64,000 nucleotides of DNA from Vreelandella zhuhanensis (lineage in GTDB: Bacteria > Pseudomonadota > Gammaproteobacteria > Pseudomonadales > Halomonadaceae): positions 124,001 to 188,000 of the forward strand of contig NZ_WTKP01000005.1 in the NCBI RefSeq assembly GCF_009793355.1. Reading direction: 5' to 3'. Below, in pieces: positions 53,423 through 63,413 of the stretch. A program made the translations under genes and the position numbers. The notes under the pieces were generated by a model, which ran no database searches, was not told where the DNA came from, and saw only the letters and a program-made list of their open reading frames with translations. Within the stretch, counting starts at the first letter, position 1. Every line of letters starts with the position of its first letter.

Positions 53423-54007
53423 TTACTGGCGAATGCCTTCAAAGGTAACGTACAGCTCCAACTCATGCATCACTTCAGGAAAGGCGTTCATGTCGATCTC
53501 GAAATCGCTCAATGTCAGCATGGTGCTGCCTTCAAAGCCGGCACGATAGTTACCCCAGGGATCACTTCCTTCACCCATCAAGGTAACGTCCATCTCGATC
53601 GGCTGAGTCTGGCCGTGCAACGTAAGATTACCGCTTACCACCCCTTCATTATCACCCTTCGGCTCGAAGCCGGTAGAGACAAATGTCGCGGTGGGATATT
53701 TATCGGCATTGAGGAAGTCATCACTCAGGAAGTGACGGTCACGCTCGGCATGATTGGTGTCGAGACTGTTGACTTGAACTTCCATTTCCACAGAAGACGC
53801 TTCCAGATTGTCCGCTTCATAGTGAAACTGACCGCTGAACTCTTCGAAGTCACCCAGAATGTAGGAAAATCCCAAGTGCTGGATCTTGAACTGGATAAAG
53901 GCGTGCTGGCCTTCGATATCCACGACATAGTCGGCGGCTTGAGCCTGGCTCAAAGGAACCAGCGCAGCGGCGGTCAACACCGTGGCAATCGCAGTTTTCT
54001 TCAACAT
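53423..54007 (-). CDS. yceI: YceI-family periplasmic lipid-binding protein
   Basis: Secreted lipocalin-like protein that binds polyisoprenoid lipids. The 194-residue product has a signal peptide ending SQAQA before ADYVVD, then the YceI domain with HAFIQFKIQHLGFSYILGDF, VEMEVQVNSLDTNHAERDRH, FLNADKYPTATFVST and the C-terminal Glu/Leu strand. The start at 54007 is preferred to the ATG two codons earlier because AAGGAG would be too close to the latter. With the adjacent cytochrome b561 gene it matches the E. coli yceJ-yceI pair. Confidence 0.94.
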   Translation of the reverse strand: MLKKTAIATVLTAAALVPLSQAQAADYVVDIEGQHAFIQFKIQHLGFSYILGDFEEFSGQFHYEADNLEASSVEMEVQVNSLDTNHAERDRHFLSDDFLNADKYPTATFVSTGFEPKGDNEGVVSGNLTLHGQTQPIEMDVTLMGEGSDPWGNYRAGFEGSTMLTLSDFEIDMNAFPEVMHELELYVTFEGIRQ

Positions 54008-54092
54008 GGTCATTCTCCTTTACAGTTTACTTAAATACACGCAGGCCCTGAGCCAACGCTAAGGCTTGTTTAATACGCGCTGATTTTCAACG

Positions 54093-54641
54093 CTATCTGG
54101 CTCGCCTTGGATCAAGCATCCGCAACAGGGTATCGTTGCCGTCGATCCAATGATGCTTGAGTGCCGCGGCGGTATGCCCCAGCGCCATCAACATCAACAA
54201 CAAGGCGCTGTACCAATGGATGGTTCCCGCCAGGCTTTCCTGATTCGGTAGATCGTAAACCAATGCCGGAACCTCGAACCAACCAAATACGTTGATGCCT
54301 CGTCCGTTGGCGGTGGAAATCATGTAACCACTGATCATCACCACCAGCATGAGCACATACAAGGCGACATGACCGAAATGGGCAGCAAGCTTTTCCATAC
54401 GCTGGCCATGAGCAAGCGGGGTGGGTTGCCAGAATCGCCAGATCAATCGTGCCAGGGTGGCGAACAATACCAGCATACCGACAGAACGGTGCCACCAAGG
54501 CCCCAAGTTGTACCAGCCATGGAAATAATCCAGGCCAGTCATCCACCAACCAAGAATGAAAAGCCCGATGATGGCAACCGCACTCAGCCAGTGCAAAGCA
54601 ATGCTGACGATACCCCAGCCATTATGTGTATTGCGCCACAT
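54093..54641 (-). CDS. Cytochrome b561 family protein
   Basis: Four-helix diheme membrane cytochrome, probably passing electrons from quinol. The 182-residue product has heme-ligand histidines in the expected helices: IALHWLSA, WWHRSVGMLVL, HFGHVALYVLML and IHWYSALLLM with GHTAAALKHHWIDGNDTLLRM. This agrees with E. coli YceJ/CybB. It lies 85 bases upstream of yceI on the same strand. Confidence 0.94.
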   Translation of the reverse strand: MWRNTHNGWGIVSIALHWLSAVAIIGLFILGWWMTGLDYFHGWYNLGPWWHRSVGMLVLFATLARLIWRFWQPTPLAHGQRMEKLAAHFGHVALYVLMLVVMISGYMISTANGRGINVFGWFEVPALVYDLPNQESLAGTIHWYSALLLMLMALGHTAAALKHHWIDGNDTLLRMLDPRRAR

Positions 54642-54734
54642 CGATGTTTCCCCTCTGGCATTGGCTTAGAAAACAGCATACCCGGGTAACGCTAGGAAAA
54701 CTGCTGAATAAACCAGAACATACCATTCGTAAAA

Positions 54735-54861
54735 ACCATCCCTCCTTGAGCGTGACGTTCTCACCTGACACTCCCCGCCTGCCGCGCTTCGCGCTTTAGG
54801 CGAAGGTTCTTGGGTCACCCCGAGAACCTTCCTGCTTCGATACGCCTTCACTAGACAACGG
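54735..54861 (-). ncRNA. Candidate omega (reRNA) guide RNA region at the tnpB 3' end
   Basis: Immediately after the tnpB stop the minus strand folds into several hairpins. AAGGTTCT pairs with AGAACCTT. GCGC-GAA-GCGC is nested inside GCCT/AGGC. Further short pairings occur around GTGAGAACGTCAC. TnpB nucleases of the IS200/IS605 superfamily use RNA made from exactly this position. The right boundary is uncertain, perhaps near the GGAGGGATGG segment around 54735-54745. No biochemical evidence is implied. Confidence 0.45.
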
Positions 54862-55986
54862 CTAGGCCGCTGCCCCCGCTCCGGTCGCTCCACAGGCTAG
54901 CCCCGCCAGTCCGGCGGTTAGAATATTTTTCGCCGCATTGATGTCGCGGTCGATCACCTGGCCACAGCTGTCGCAGTGCCAGTGGCGCTGCGACAGCGGC
55001 AGCTTTTCAACCTTGTGGCCACAGCCATGACACAGCTTGCTGCTGGGGAACCACTGGTTCACCTTCACCACTTGTCGACTGGCCCAGGCGGCCTTGTACT
55101 CAAGCTGGCGGACAAATTCGCCCCAGCCCGCATCACCGATGGCTTTGGCTAGCGATCGGTTTTTCACCATGCCGATGATATTCAGCGACTCGACACACAG
55201 CACTTGGTTTTCGTTAATCAGTGTGCGGGTCGCTTTATGGGTTGCATCGCGGCGGCAGTCCGCGATCTTGGCATGGAGCGTCGCCACTTTCCGGCGAAGT
55301 TTGGCGCGATTCTCTGAGCCTTTCTGTTTCTTGGCCATCTGGCGCTGAAGGTAGGCCAGCTTGGCTTCGTAGCGCTTCAAGTGGCGCGGGTTGCCGGATT
55401 TCGCGCCATCGCTGGTGATAAACAGGTCAGTGAGCCCCAGGTCGATGCCGGCCATCTTCGGCGTGATCGGCAGCGCGTTCGGGGCAAAGTCGCACAGGCA
55501 ACTGATGAAGTAGCGACCGGCACGGTCTTGCGAAATCGTGATGCTGGAAGGCGCGCTGGGCAGCGGCCTACTCCAGCGGATCGGCAACGGCACCTTGGAC
55601 TTGGCGATGGTGATCTCGCCTTCCCGATAGCGAAAGACCGCTTTGGTCAAGCGGATCGACTGCCGCCCATCCTTGCGCTTGAAGCGTGGATAGCGCGCGC
55701 GGAGCTTGGGATTGAAGAAGTTATCAAAGGCGGCCTTCTGGTCACGCAGGGCTTGTTGCAGGATGACGCTGGATACATCGGCAAGCCAGGGGTATTCAGC
55801 CTTCAAGTCCACCAGGCGCTTTTCCGCAGCGGAAGACGACACTGACTCGCCATGCTGCTGATACGCCTCGGTGCGATACGCCAAGCTATTATTCCAGGCA
55901 AGACGAACACAACCGAACGACTGTGCCAACAGCACAGCCTGTTCTGGTGTGGGGTAGAGACGTTCTTTGTAGGCACGTTTTGTCAT
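54862..55986 (-). CDS. tnpB: RNA-guided endonuclease TnpB
   Basis: TnpB is the transposon-encoded nuclease ancestral to Cas12. The 374-residue product has an N-terminal helix-turn-helix/OrfB domain (KERLYPTPEQAVLLAQSFG) and a beta-barrel region. The RuvC-like catalytic residues are at Asp182 (GIDLGLTD), Glu266 (CVESLNI) and Asp346 or Asp348 (VIDRDINAAKN). A zinc ribbon is formed by Cys319, Cys322, Cys338 and Cys341. All catalytic and metal residues are intact, and the frame is uninterrupted. The C-terminus has a low-complexity Ala/Gly tail. Confidence 0.93.
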   Translation of the reverse strand: MTKRAYKERLYPTPEQAVLLAQSFGCVRLAWNNSLAYRTEAYQQHGESVSSSAAEKRLVDLKAEYPWLADVSSVILQQALRDQKAAFDNFFNPKLRARYPRFKRKDGRQSIRLTKAVFRYREGEITIAKSKVPLPIRWSRPLPSAPSSITISQDRAGRYFISCLCDFAPNALPITPKMAGIDLGLTDLFITSDGAKSGNPRHLKRYEAKLAYLQRQMAKKQKGSENRAKLRRKVATLHAKIADCRRDATHKATRTLINENQVLCVESLNIIGMVKNRSLAKAIGDAGWGEFVRQLEYKAAWASRQVVKVNQWFPSSKLCHGCGHKVEKLPLSQRHWHCDSCGQVIDRDINAAKNILTAGLAGLACGATGAGAAA

Positions 55987-56090
55987 ACTGGAAAAACATC
56001 AGGGGTTAAGGGCAATAACAATACAGCACCGCTGCGCGGTGCTCGCTTGTATCTCCGCCCGATTGGGCGAAGCTTTACGCGCTAATTGGT

Positions 56091-56124
56091 AAAAAAGCGC
56101 CGATCGACAACTTACGATCGGCGC
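56091..56124 (-). terminator. Intrinsic terminator after metZ
   Basis: GCGCCGATCG and CGATCGGCGC form a perfect 10-bp stem (56097-56106 with 56115-56124), followed by six T on the minus strand. It lies ~50 bases after the metZ stop and closes the cvpA-purF-metZ transcript. Confidence 0.92.
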
Positions 56125-56171
56125 CAGCATGTACACATCCGCGTTGCGTAGAACGTTCAGCACGCTAATTT

Positions 56172-57371
56172 TTAGCGAGAAAGCAGGCTATCCAACCCAA
56201 GCGCCAAGTCTCGCTTGATATCGATAAGGCTTTCCAGCCCTACCGCTACCCGTACTAGCCCTTCAGCGATACCGGCTGCTTCCTTCTGCGCTTCCGATAA
56301 ACGGCCATGGGTAGTGGTTCCCGGATGAGTGATGGTGGTTTTTACATCGCCGAGATTGCCGGTAATCGAGAGCATACGGGTGGCATCGATTACCTGCCAG
56401 GCACCTTCGCGGCCATTGATCACCTCGAAACCCAGCACCGCACCAAAGCCCTCTTGCTGACGCCTGGCTTGCTCATGCTGAGGATGATCCGGCAAGCCGC
56501 TGTAATACACTTTGTTTACCGCCGGATGTGCCTGCAACCACTGAGCCAGCCCCAAGGCATTCTCGCAGTGCGCCCGCATACGCAGCGACAGCGTTTCCAA
56601 TCCCTTGGTGAATATCCAAGCATTGAAGGGACTCAGGCAGGGGCCGCAGGTACGCACCACGCCGAACACTTCTTCCAGCAGGGCATGGCTACCTACCACA
56701 GCGCCACCCACGGCACGTCCCTGGCCATCGAGGTACTTAGTCGCCGAATGAATCACCAGGTCGGCACCCAAGGCAAGCGGCTGCTGAAGCGCCGGCGTCA
56801 AGAAGCAGTTATCGACCGCCAACAACACTTGATGCTGGTGGGCGAGTTCCGCCAGAGCGGCGATATCCACCACTTCCGACAAAGGATTGGAGGGTGTTTC
56901 AGCAAACAACAGGCGGGTTTGCGGCGTGATAGCCGCTTCCCAGGCGTCAAGATTGGAAAGCTCCACGTAACGTGTCGTGATACCCAGCTTGCCCAAATAT
57001 TTATCGAATAAGCTCACGGTGGAGCCGAACAGAGAACGCGAAGCCACGATTTCATCGCCGCTGGAAAGCAGTGCCAAGGCCGTCGCCAGAATCGCCGACA
57101 TGCCCGAACTCGTCGCCACGCAACGTTCGCCGCCTTCCAGTGCCGCCAGCCGCTTTTCGAAAGTGCTCACCGTGGGGTTGGTGAAGCGGGAATAGACGTT
57201 CCCCGGCTCTTCCCCACTGAACTTGCGCGCAGCTTCCGCTGCGCTGCCATAGACAAAGCTCGAGGTGGGAAAAATCGGCTCGGAATGCTCCTGCTCGAAG
57301 GTGCGCTCGTGACCGGCACGGATCGCCAGGGTGTCCAGCGACCATCCCTGCGGATTGCTTTCATCTTGCAT
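56172..57371 (-). CDS. metZ: O-succinylhomoserine sulfhydrylase
   Basis: PLP-dependent gamma-replacement enzyme forming homocysteine directly from O-succinylhomoserine and sulfide. The 399-residue product has AIRAGHERTFEQEHSEPIFP, SRFTNPTVSTFEKRLAALEG, AVDNCFLTPALQQPL and the PLP lysine in HSATKYLDGQGRAVGG. It also has THPGTTTHGRLSEAQ. The order purF-metZ is that of Pseudomonas metZ and distinguishes it from cystathionine enzymes. AAAGGG precedes the start; the gene begins 10 bases after purF. Confidence 0.95.
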   Translation of the reverse strand: MQDESNPQGWSLDTLAIRAGHERTFEQEHSEPIFPTSSFVYGSAAEAARKFSGEEPGNVYSRFTNPTVSTFEKRLAALEGGERCVATSSGMSAILATALALLSSGDEIVASRSLFGSTVSLFDKYLGKLGITTRYVELSNLDAWEAAITPQTRLLFAETPSNPLSEVVDIAALAELAHQHQVLLAVDNCFLTPALQQPLALGADLVIHSATKYLDGQGRAVGGAVVGSHALLEEVFGVVRTCGPCLSPFNAWIFTKGLETLSLRMRAHCENALGLAQWLQAHPAVNKVYYSGLPDHPQHEQARRQQEGFGAVLGFEVINGREGAWQVIDATRMLSITGNLGDVKTTITHPGTTTHGRLSEAQKEAAGIAEGLVRVAVGLESLIDIKRDLALGLDSLLSR

Positions 57372-57381
57372 GACCTACCCT

Positions 57382-58902
57382 TTAGTCGATGTCATCGTCA
57401 TCTTGATTGTGCATATCCACCAATGCATGGTCCCCGGCACTATTCTGGCGGGAAGTATCATTGCGGCTCGCTTCAAGATCGGCGAGATAGGCATCATCGA
57501 TATCGCCGGTCACGTAATCACCATCGAACACGGAACAGTCAAACTCATCGAGTGCTGGGTTGACGTTACGACAGGCGGTCTTCAGGTCTTCCAGGTTCTG
57601 GTAGAAAATCCTGTCGGCGCCAATCAATTCACCCACTTCTTCCTCGGTACGCCCATGCGCTATCAGCTCACTGGCCGCCGGCATGTCAATACCGTACACA
57701 TTGGGGTAACGCACCGGCGGTGCGGCAGAAGCGAAATACACATTGCGTGCGCCTGCTTCGCGCGCCATCTGGATGATCTGCTTGCAAGTGGTACCACGCA
57801 CGATGGAATCATCCACCAACAGCACGTTCTTATCCTTGAATTCGATGGCGATGGCGTTGAGTTTCTGACGCACCGATTTCTTGCGCTGGGTCTGGCCGGG
57901 CATGATGAAGGTGCGGCCGATATAACGATTCTTCATGAACCCTTCGCGGTACGTCACACCCAGATGCTGGGCCATTTCCAGCGCCGAGGTGCGCGACGTA
58001 TCCGGAATCGGAATCACCACATCGATATCATGGTCCGGCCATTCTTGCATGATCCGATCGCCGAGCTTGCGTCCCATTTCCATGCGCGTGCCGTAAACGT
58101 AGGCACCATCGAGTATCGAGTCGGGGCGAGCCAGGTAAACATGCTCGAAAACGCAGGAAGTAAGCTTTGGGCGGTCGGCACATACCTGAGTATGTATCTT
58201 ACCCTGCATATCGACGAAAATCGCTTCACCCGGTGACAGGTCACGCACCAGCTCAAAGCCGCCCACATCCAGCGCCACCGACTCCGAAGCGATCATCACT
58301 TCCTGGCCATCTCCCTGATCACGGGTGCCGAAGACTACCGGGCGAATGCCATGGGGGTCGCGAAATGCCACCATGCCGAAGCCGTTGATGATCGCCACAG
58401 CGACATAACCGCCCTTGCAGCGACGGTGTACACGACGCACGGCATCAAAGATGTCTTCGGACTCCAGGTGCAGCCCCTGCTTGCCCAGTTCGTGAGCGAA
58501 CACATTGAGCAACACTTCAGAATCGGAACTGGTATTGATATGGCGCAGATCGGTCGAAAACAATTCCTGCTTGAGCTGTTCGGAATTGGTCAGGTTACCG
58601 TTATGGGCCAGGGCGATCCCATAAGGCGAATTGACATAAAATGGCTGGGACTCGGCTTCGCTGGAAGAACCCGCCGTCGGATAGCGCACATGCCCGATGC
58701 CAAGCTTGCCTTGCAGGCGGGCCATGTGCCGGGTATGAAAGACATCACGCACCAAGCCATTGCTCTTGCGCAACAGGAAGCGGCCTTCATGCCAGGTCAT
58801 CATGCCGGCTGCATCCTGGCCGCGATGCTGAAGCACCGTCAGGGCATCGTAAATTCCCTGATTCACTGCTTGCTTGGCCAGAAGGCCCACAATACCGCAC
58901 AT
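57382..58902 (-). CDS. purF: Amidophosphoribosyltransferase
   Basis: First committed step of purine synthesis: glutamine plus PRPP to phosphoribosylamine. The 506-residue product begins MCGIVGLL with the N-terminal nucleophile Cys2 exposed after Met removal. It has [13 protein letters not shown] and NGNLTNS in the glutaminase domain, and the PRPP loop [17 protein letters not shown] in the C-terminal transferase domain. GAGGTAACTGG sets the start. It lies between cvpA and metZ. Confidence 0.97.
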   Translation of the reverse strand: MCGIVGLLAKQAVNQGIYDALTVLQHRGQDAAGMMTWHEGRFLLRKSNGLVRDVFHTRHMARLQGKLGIGHVRYPTAGSSSEAESQPFYVNSPYGIALAHNGNLTNSEQLKQELFSTDLRHINTSSDSEVLLNVFAHELGKQGLHLESEDIFDAVRRVHRRCKGGYVAVAIINGFGMVAFRDPHGIRPVVFGTRDQGDGQEVMIASESVALDVGGFELVRDLSPGEAIFVDMQGKIHTQVCADRPKLTSCVFEHVYLARPDSILDGAYVYGTRMEMGRKLGDRIMQEWPDHDIDVVIPIPDTSRTSALEMAQHLGVTYREGFMKNRYIGRTFIMPGQTQRKKSVRQKLNAIAIEFKDKNVLLVDDSIVRGTTCKQIIQMAREAGARNVYFASAAPPVRYPNVYGIDMPAASELIAHGRTEEEVGELIGADRIFYQNLEDLKTACRNVNPALDEFDCSVFDGDYVTGDIDDAYLADLEASRNDTSRQNSAGDHALVDMHNQDDDDID

Positions 58903-58966
58903 TCCAGTTACCTCGCTTGAGACATCGACTCGCGGTGACGAGTCTAAAAATTCATGGGGATGAGGT

Positions 58967-59524
58967 TTATTGGCTCAACCCCGGCACATGGCGATTCAGT
59001 TGCGGAAGTGAAATATCCCTTAATGATGCTGGCGTTTCGGGAAGATCACGCTCCCAGTTATCCAGCTGGCTAACCGCCCAATCACGCAACTGCTCGAAAG
59101 TGGGACGTAGCGAGGCATCCTGCCAGGCATCAAGACTTGATAGAGGGGTCAAGGTGATAAGGACAGTGGCAATTACCAGAATGGCTGCGCCTCGGGCAGC
59201 GCCAAAGATAGTACCGGCCATGCGATTGAAAAACCCCATGCCAGCCCATTCGACTGCCGCGTGCAGCACACGGATAACAATACCGCATAACAGAATGACC
59301 GCAAAAATCACCAGAATGAAGGCCAGTACCAGCCTGGCATCATGGCTGTCGATCAAGCCACCGAGCGTCTCGGCAACGGGTTCGGCCAGCATTCTGGCGA
59401 CCAGCAATGCCACCACCCAAGCGGCCAGGCCGAGCGCCTCACGCACGAGCCCTCGGGTGAAACCCGCCAGCATGGAAAGCACCAGCACCGCCAGAAATAC
59501 GGCATCGATCCAGGTCAATGCCAT
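58967..59524 (-). CDS. cvpA: CvpA family membrane protein
   Basis: Four-helix inner-membrane protein, in E. coli required for colicin V production and for envelope stress tolerance. The 185-residue product begins [21 protein letters not shown] and has [20 protein letters not shown] and the [20 protein letters not shown] loop conserved in the family. The C-terminus has an extended acidic tail. It starts two bases after the SPOR gene and precedes purF, as in E. coli. Confidence 0.93.
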   Translation of the reverse strand: MALTWIDAVFLAVLVLSMLAGFTRGLVREALGLAAWVVALLVARMLAEPVAETLGGLIDSHDARLVLAFILVIFAVILLCGIVIRVLHAAVEWAGMGFFNRMAGTIFGAARGAAILVIATVLITLTPLSSLDAWQDASLRPTFEQLRDWAVSQLDNWERDLPETPASLRDISLPQLNRHVPGLSQ

Positions 59525-59526
59525 GG

Positions 59527-60177
59527 TTATTCTTTCACCCTGACCAGTAATCCTTGAAGGTTGGCGCGTTGCTTCACTGCCAGCATCGCTTGCTCGCCTT
59601 TTTCAGCCGTATCGAATGGGCCGACAAATACCGTGGTCAAGTTGCCTTTGCGCTGGCGCTGGTAAACCTGGAAGCCTTGGTTCTCAAGCTGCTCAGTCAA
59701 GCGTTCCACATTAGCGGGCTCGCCGAAGCTGCCGACCTGCACTGCCCAGTCTCCTGGAGAAGAAGCCGAGGGCACTGCATCAGCAGCATTTGCCTGGTTC
59801 GTTTCGCTTGCCTGTCTCGTTTCGTTCGCCGCCATCAGCTCGGCAATCGGATCGCGTGGCTGCGAGGACTCGGGTTGCGCTGTCTCAGGCACTGCCGGTT
59901 CCGGCTCGCGGGGGCTTACTTCGATGGGGTCGATCTCGACGGGCTGGTCGATTGCCGGGACATCCTGCTCTTGGGTAGAAAGCTGCTCGACTGAAGCGGG
60001 TATTTCCGGGCGCGGTACATCACGACGCTCCACGTCGATGGGCTGTTCGATGGTCAGGTTAGGGCGTGGACGCTCTTCCCGTGGCGCGGGGTCGCTCATC
60101 AACCAAGGCACGATTATCGCGGCCAATGCCAAGAGAATAACGATACCACTTACGCGTTCAGTCATGCCGTATTTCAT
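59527..60177 (-). CDS. dedD: SPOR-domain protein (DedD-like)
   Basis: Bitopic inner-membrane cell-division protein whose SPOR domain binds denuded septal peptidoglycan. The 216-residue product has a short cytoplasmic start, one helix (~10-27, SGIVILLALAAIIVPWLM), a Pro/Glu-rich periplasmic linker and a C-terminal SPOR domain (~145-216: WAVQVGSFGEPANVERLTEQL, QVYQRQRKGNLTTVFVGPF). GGAGAAGGA sets the start at 60177. It overlaps the folC 3' end by 20 bases. Position between folC and cvpA equals that of E. coli dedD. Confidence 0.9.
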   Translation of the reverse strand: MKYGMTERVSGIVILLALAAIIVPWLMSDPAPREERPRPNLTIEQPIDVERRDVPRPEIPASVEQLSTQEQDVPAIDQPVEIDPIEVSPREPEPAVPETAQPESSQPRDPIAELMAANETRQASETNQANAADAVPSASSPGDWAVQVGSFGEPANVERLTEQLENQGFQVYQRQRKGNLTTVFVGPFDTAEKGEQAMLAVKQRANLQGLLVRVKE

Positions 60178-61468
60178 TTCCTTCTCCAACAGGCAAGGTC
60201 ACTGCCTGCGGTAGCGCCATGCTCAATAATTCGGCGACAGTGACGAATGATCCAGTGGCCAATACGCGATCTGATTCGTTGAGTTGCGCACCTAGCCAAT
60301 GGGCGCCCTCTGCAGGTGTCGAGGCTATATGACTCACTGCAAGGCCGCGATGTTCCAGGCGCTTCACCAAATCACTAGCCGAACGTCCACGCTCGCCTTC
60401 CAGGCCGACACAAATCCAGTGCGTGACGGCTGCTGCCAGGGCATCAATCACACCCTCGGCATCCTTGTCCTCAAGCATGCCGAGCAAGGCCCAGGTGCGT
60501 CCCGTGCACGGTTGCTGTTGCAGTTGGCTGGCCACATAGGCTGCTGCATGCGGGTTGTGGCCCACATCCAGGCACCATTGCCCCACCCATTGCATACGCC
60601 CCGGCACGCTTACGGCTGCTAGCGCTTCTCGACAACAGGCTTCTGAAAGCGACACTCCACTCAAGGCCAGCGCCTGCAACGCCGTCGCCGCATTATCCAA
60701 CGGCAAGCCGGGATCAGGTAATGCCGTGAGTGTAATCGGCTGAGCGCTTTGATCCACACCTTGCCATGCCCAACCCGCGGCATGTGAATGACGATTGAAC
60801 GATTCGCCTAAGGCGTGAACCGGTGCACCCAAGTCTTCAGCGGTTTGCCTGACGCTTACTGGCAAGCTTGTGCTTCCCAGCACCGTCGGGCGGGCCGGGC
60901 GAAAAATACCGGCTTTCTCTCGCCCGATCTGCTCGATATCGGTTCCCAGGAAACTCGCGTGATCCTGCGCAATGGTGGTGACCACGGCTACATCCGCATC
61001 AAGGATATTGACCGCATCCAACCGACCGCCCAAGCCCACTTCCAGCACCACGAGATCCAACGCCGCCTGTCCAAGACACCACAAGGCACACAGCGTGCCT
61101 GCTTCAAAGTAAGTCAAACTGATGGCGGGGTCTTGCAGGCGTGCCTGCTCCACCTGCTCAAACCCTTTGATCAAGCAATCGTCGGTGACGTGAATGCCGT
61201 CAAGGCAAATCCGCTCGTTATAGTGCAGCAAATGGGGTGACGTATAGGTGCCTACGGAAAGTCCATGCGCACGTGCCAAGCGATCCACCATGGCCAACGT
61301 CGAGCCCTTGCCGTTGGTACCCGCGATGGTGATTACGCAAGCAGCCAATGGCTGCTCCCTGAGTCTCATTCGATCAGCCACGGCAGCTACCCGCTCAAGC
61401 CCCATGTCAATACCCACAGGGTGCAAGGTTTCCAGATAATGCAGCCAACCATTCAGAGTATCAGGCAT
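60158..61468 (-). CDS. folC: Dihydrofolate/folylpolyglutamate synthase
   Basis: Bifunctional Mur-ligase-like enzyme that makes dihydrofolate from dihydropteroate and adds glutamates to folates. The 436-residue product starts [17 protein letters not shown]. It has the ATP loop [19 protein letters not shown], the [17 protein letters not shown] loop and [37 protein letters not shown] marks the C-terminal domain. The start at 61468 overlaps the accD stop by eight bases; an ATG at 61486 is an alternative, and neither has a strong ribosome site. Confidence 0.94.
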   Translation of the reverse strand: MPDTLNGWLHYLETLHPVGIDMGLERVAAVADRMRLREQPLAACVITIAGTNGKGSTLAMVDRLARAHGLSVGTYTSPHLLHYNERICLDGIHVTDDCLIKGFEQVEQARLQDPAISLTYFEAGTLCALWCLGQAALDLVVLEVGLGGRLDAVNILDADVAVVTTIAQDHASFLGTDIEQIGREKAGIFRPARPTVLGSTSLPVSVRQTAEDLGAPVHALGESFNRHSHAAGWAWQGVDQSAQPITLTALPDPGLPLDNAATALQALALSGVSLSEACCREALAAVSVPGRMQWVGQWCLDVGHNPHAAAYVASQLQQQPCTGRTWALLGMLEDKDAEGVIDALAAAVTHWICVGLEGERGRSASDLVKRLEHRGLAVSHIASTPAEGAHWLGAQLNESDRVLATGSFVTVAELLSMALPQAVTLPVGEGNEIRHD

Positions 61469-62507
61469 TGCGCGAACGATCTTCATCCACAGCGGACGAG
61501 GATGGCTCGCGCCGAGTCTCATCGCTATCCTGGGTGGCGGAAGTGGCTGCTGCATCCAGCTCTGCAGCATCAGCGATGGGGGCTTCATCCACCAATGGCT
61601 CGGCATTCTCGCTGATAACAGCTTCCTCGACAGGCTCCCCCGTGGCGATGCCCGGCTGATGAGTCAACTTACGCAGAATAGCGCCTATGCGTGTGCGCAT
61701 CTCATGGCGATGCATGATCATGTCCACGGTGCCGTGCTCGAGCAAAAACTCGCTACGCTGAAAGCCTTCAGGCAAGGTTTCTCGGACCGTCTGTTCGATG
61801 ACTCTCGGACCAGCGAAGCCGATCAAGGCATTGGGTTCGGCAATATTCAAATCGCCCAACATCGCAAGGGATGCGGATACACCGCCGAATACCGGGTCGG
61901 TCAATACCGATATATACGGAACCCCGGCTTGTTTGAGAGCCTCCAGCGCCGCTGAGGTCTTGGCCATTTGCATTAAGGAAAATAAGGCTTCTTGCATGCG
62001 TGCCCCACCGGAGGCGGCAAAGCATACTAGCGGAATGCCTTCTTCACGCGCCAAGGTAGCGGCACGTATAAACTTTTCGCCGACCACCGACCCCATGGAG
62101 CCGCCCATGAAGGTAAATTCGAAGGCCACCGCCACCACGGGCAGGCCGTCCAATTGCCCCTTCATGGTCACCAGCGCATCTTTTTCGCCGGTATCCTTCT
62201 GGGCCGCTGCCAGGCGATCCTTGTATTTCTTGGTATCACGAAACTTGAGACGATCGATCGGCTCAATATCAGCGGCAATTTCCTTGCGCCCGTCTTTATC
62301 CAGAAACCAGTCCAGACGTTTACGTGCGGTCAAACGCAAGTGATGCTCACATTTGGGGCAGACGCTGTGATGCTTCTCAAGCTCGGGAAGATAAAGTACC
62401 GCTTCACATTTAGGGCACTTACGCCACAGACCATCCGGCACGCTGGCGCGGCGGTCTTTGCGCTGGATACGCCCCATGGAGGGCACGATCTTGTCCAACC
62501 AGCTCAT
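61461..62507 (-). CDS. accD: Acetyl-CoA carboxylase carboxyltransferase subunit beta
   Basis: Beta half of the carboxyltransferase that makes malonyl-CoA for fatty acid synthesis. The 348-residue product has an N-terminal four-cysteine zinc ribbon ([10 protein letters not shown] and CPKCEHH), then the crotonase-like core ([47 protein letters not shown]). The family fold ends near residue 285; the remaining ~60 residues form an acidic, low-complexity tail. It lies between trpA and folC in the usual order. Confidence 0.96.
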   Translation of the reverse strand: MSWLDKIVPSMGRIQRKDRRASVPDGLWRKCPKCEAVLYLPELEKHHSVCPKCEHHLRLTARKRLDWFLDKDGRKEIAADIEPIDRLKFRDTKKYKDRLAAAQKDTGEKDALVTMKGQLDGLPVVAVAFEFTFMGGSMGSVVGEKFIRAATLAREEGIPLVCFAASGGARMQEALFSLMQMAKTSAALEALKQAGVPYISVLTDPVFGGVSASLAMLGDLNIAEPNALIGFAGPRVIEQTVRETLPEGFQRSEFLLEHGTVDMIMHRHEMRTRIGAILRKLTHQPGIATGEPVEEAVISENAEPLVDEAPIADAAELDAAATSATQDSDETRREPSSSAVDEDRSRNA

Positions 62508-62588
62508 ATCAGAAAGGTTTCCGTTATGCAGTCAACGCCTGGCGATGCCAGGCTCGGTAAGTGTCATGAAATTACACAAAAAGTAAAT

Positions 62589-63404
62589 TCAGTTGCGGTT
62601 CAATGCATCCATCGAGTGTCGCATCTCACCCAGGACGGCTTTCAGTAGACCGGGGATGATTTCCGGCGTGTCGACGTTTTCGGCTATTTGATTGATCAAG
62701 GCGCTACCCACGATAACGCCATCCGCCACCTTGGCCACTTCAGCGGCCGTGGCACCGTCACGAATACCGAAACCCACACATAGCGGCAAGCCGGTCATTT
62801 CACGCAAGGGTGCCAGATGGCTGGCAACATCATCGGCATTCAATGAGGCCGAACCGGTCACGCCTTTCAGCGACACATAGTAAAGATAGCCTTCCCCGTG
62901 AGCGCATATTGTAGCGGCACGCTCATTGGAAGTGGTAGGGGCAACCAGAAAGATTGATGCCAATCCGCGCGCCTTGAGAATGGGGCCGAATTCATCTGCC
63001 TCTTCCGGGGGCATATCCACGGTCAGAACGCCATCGACCCCCGCACTCGCCGCCTGGTCGGCAAATGCCTGGTAACCCAGTCGCTCCACAGGGTTGAGGT
63101 AGCCCATCAACACCACCGGTGTGGTGGTATCGCTTTGCCTGAACTCCTCAACCATGGTGAACAAATGGCTGAGACACGTGCCATGCTTGAGAGCGCGCTC
63201 ACAGGCTTTCTGAATCACCGGACCGTCGGCCATCGGGTCAGAGAACGGCACCCCTAGCTCAATGATATCGGCACCCGCCTCGACCAGCGCATGCATGAAG
63301 CCCACGGTATGATCGGGGGCCGGGTCGCCGGCGGTAATAAAGGGAATCAGAGCCTTGCGGCCCTGATGCTTGAGGTCGGTAAAACGTTGATCGATACGGT
63401 TCAT
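62589..63404 (-). CDS. trpA: Tryptophan synthase alpha chain
   Basis: Cleaves indole-3-glycerol phosphate to indole, which tunnels to TrpB. The 271-residue TIM-barrel product has [11 protein letters not shown], the catalytic glutamate in [21 protein letters not shown], the aspartate loop [16 protein letters not shown], and phosphate-binding GFGIRDGAT and VIVGSAL. AAGGGC precedes the start, nine bases after the trpB stop. The accD gene follows. Confidence 0.96.
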   Translation of the reverse strand: MNRIDQRFTDLKHQGRKALIPFITAGDPAPDHTVGFMHALVEAGADIIELGVPFSDPMADGPVIQKACERALKHGTCLSHLFTMVEEFRQSDTTTPVVLMGYLNPVERLGYQAFADQAASAGVDGVLTVDMPPEEADEFGPILKARGLASIFLVAPTTSNERAATICAHGEGYLYYVSLKGVTGSASLNADDVASHLAPLREMTGLPLCVGFGIRDGATAAEVAKVADGVIVGSALINQIAENVDTPEIIPGLLKAVLGEMRHSMDALNRN

Positions 63405-63413
63405 CTTGAGCCC

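Larger units (their letters stand above)
54735..56060 (-). mobile_element. IS200/IS605-superfamily element with tnpB only (IS1341-type)
   Basis: The unit comprises tnpB, its structured 3' flank and a hairpin-rich 5' flank (AGCACCGC with GCGGTGCT at 56024-56042; CGCCC with GGGCG near 56056-56069). No tnpA transposase is present, so it would need TnpA in trans to move. Ends are estimated from structure, because IS605-type elements have neither inverted repeats nor target duplications. It sits between the cytochrome b561 gene and the metZ terminator without breaking either. Confidence 0.6.

Noticed and set aside
54862..55986. Compact Cas12-like CRISPR nuclease
   Set aside because: The RuvC and zinc-ribbon protein is TnpB-sized and there are no repeats, cas1 or cas2 nearby. 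An IS200/IS605 origin explains it.
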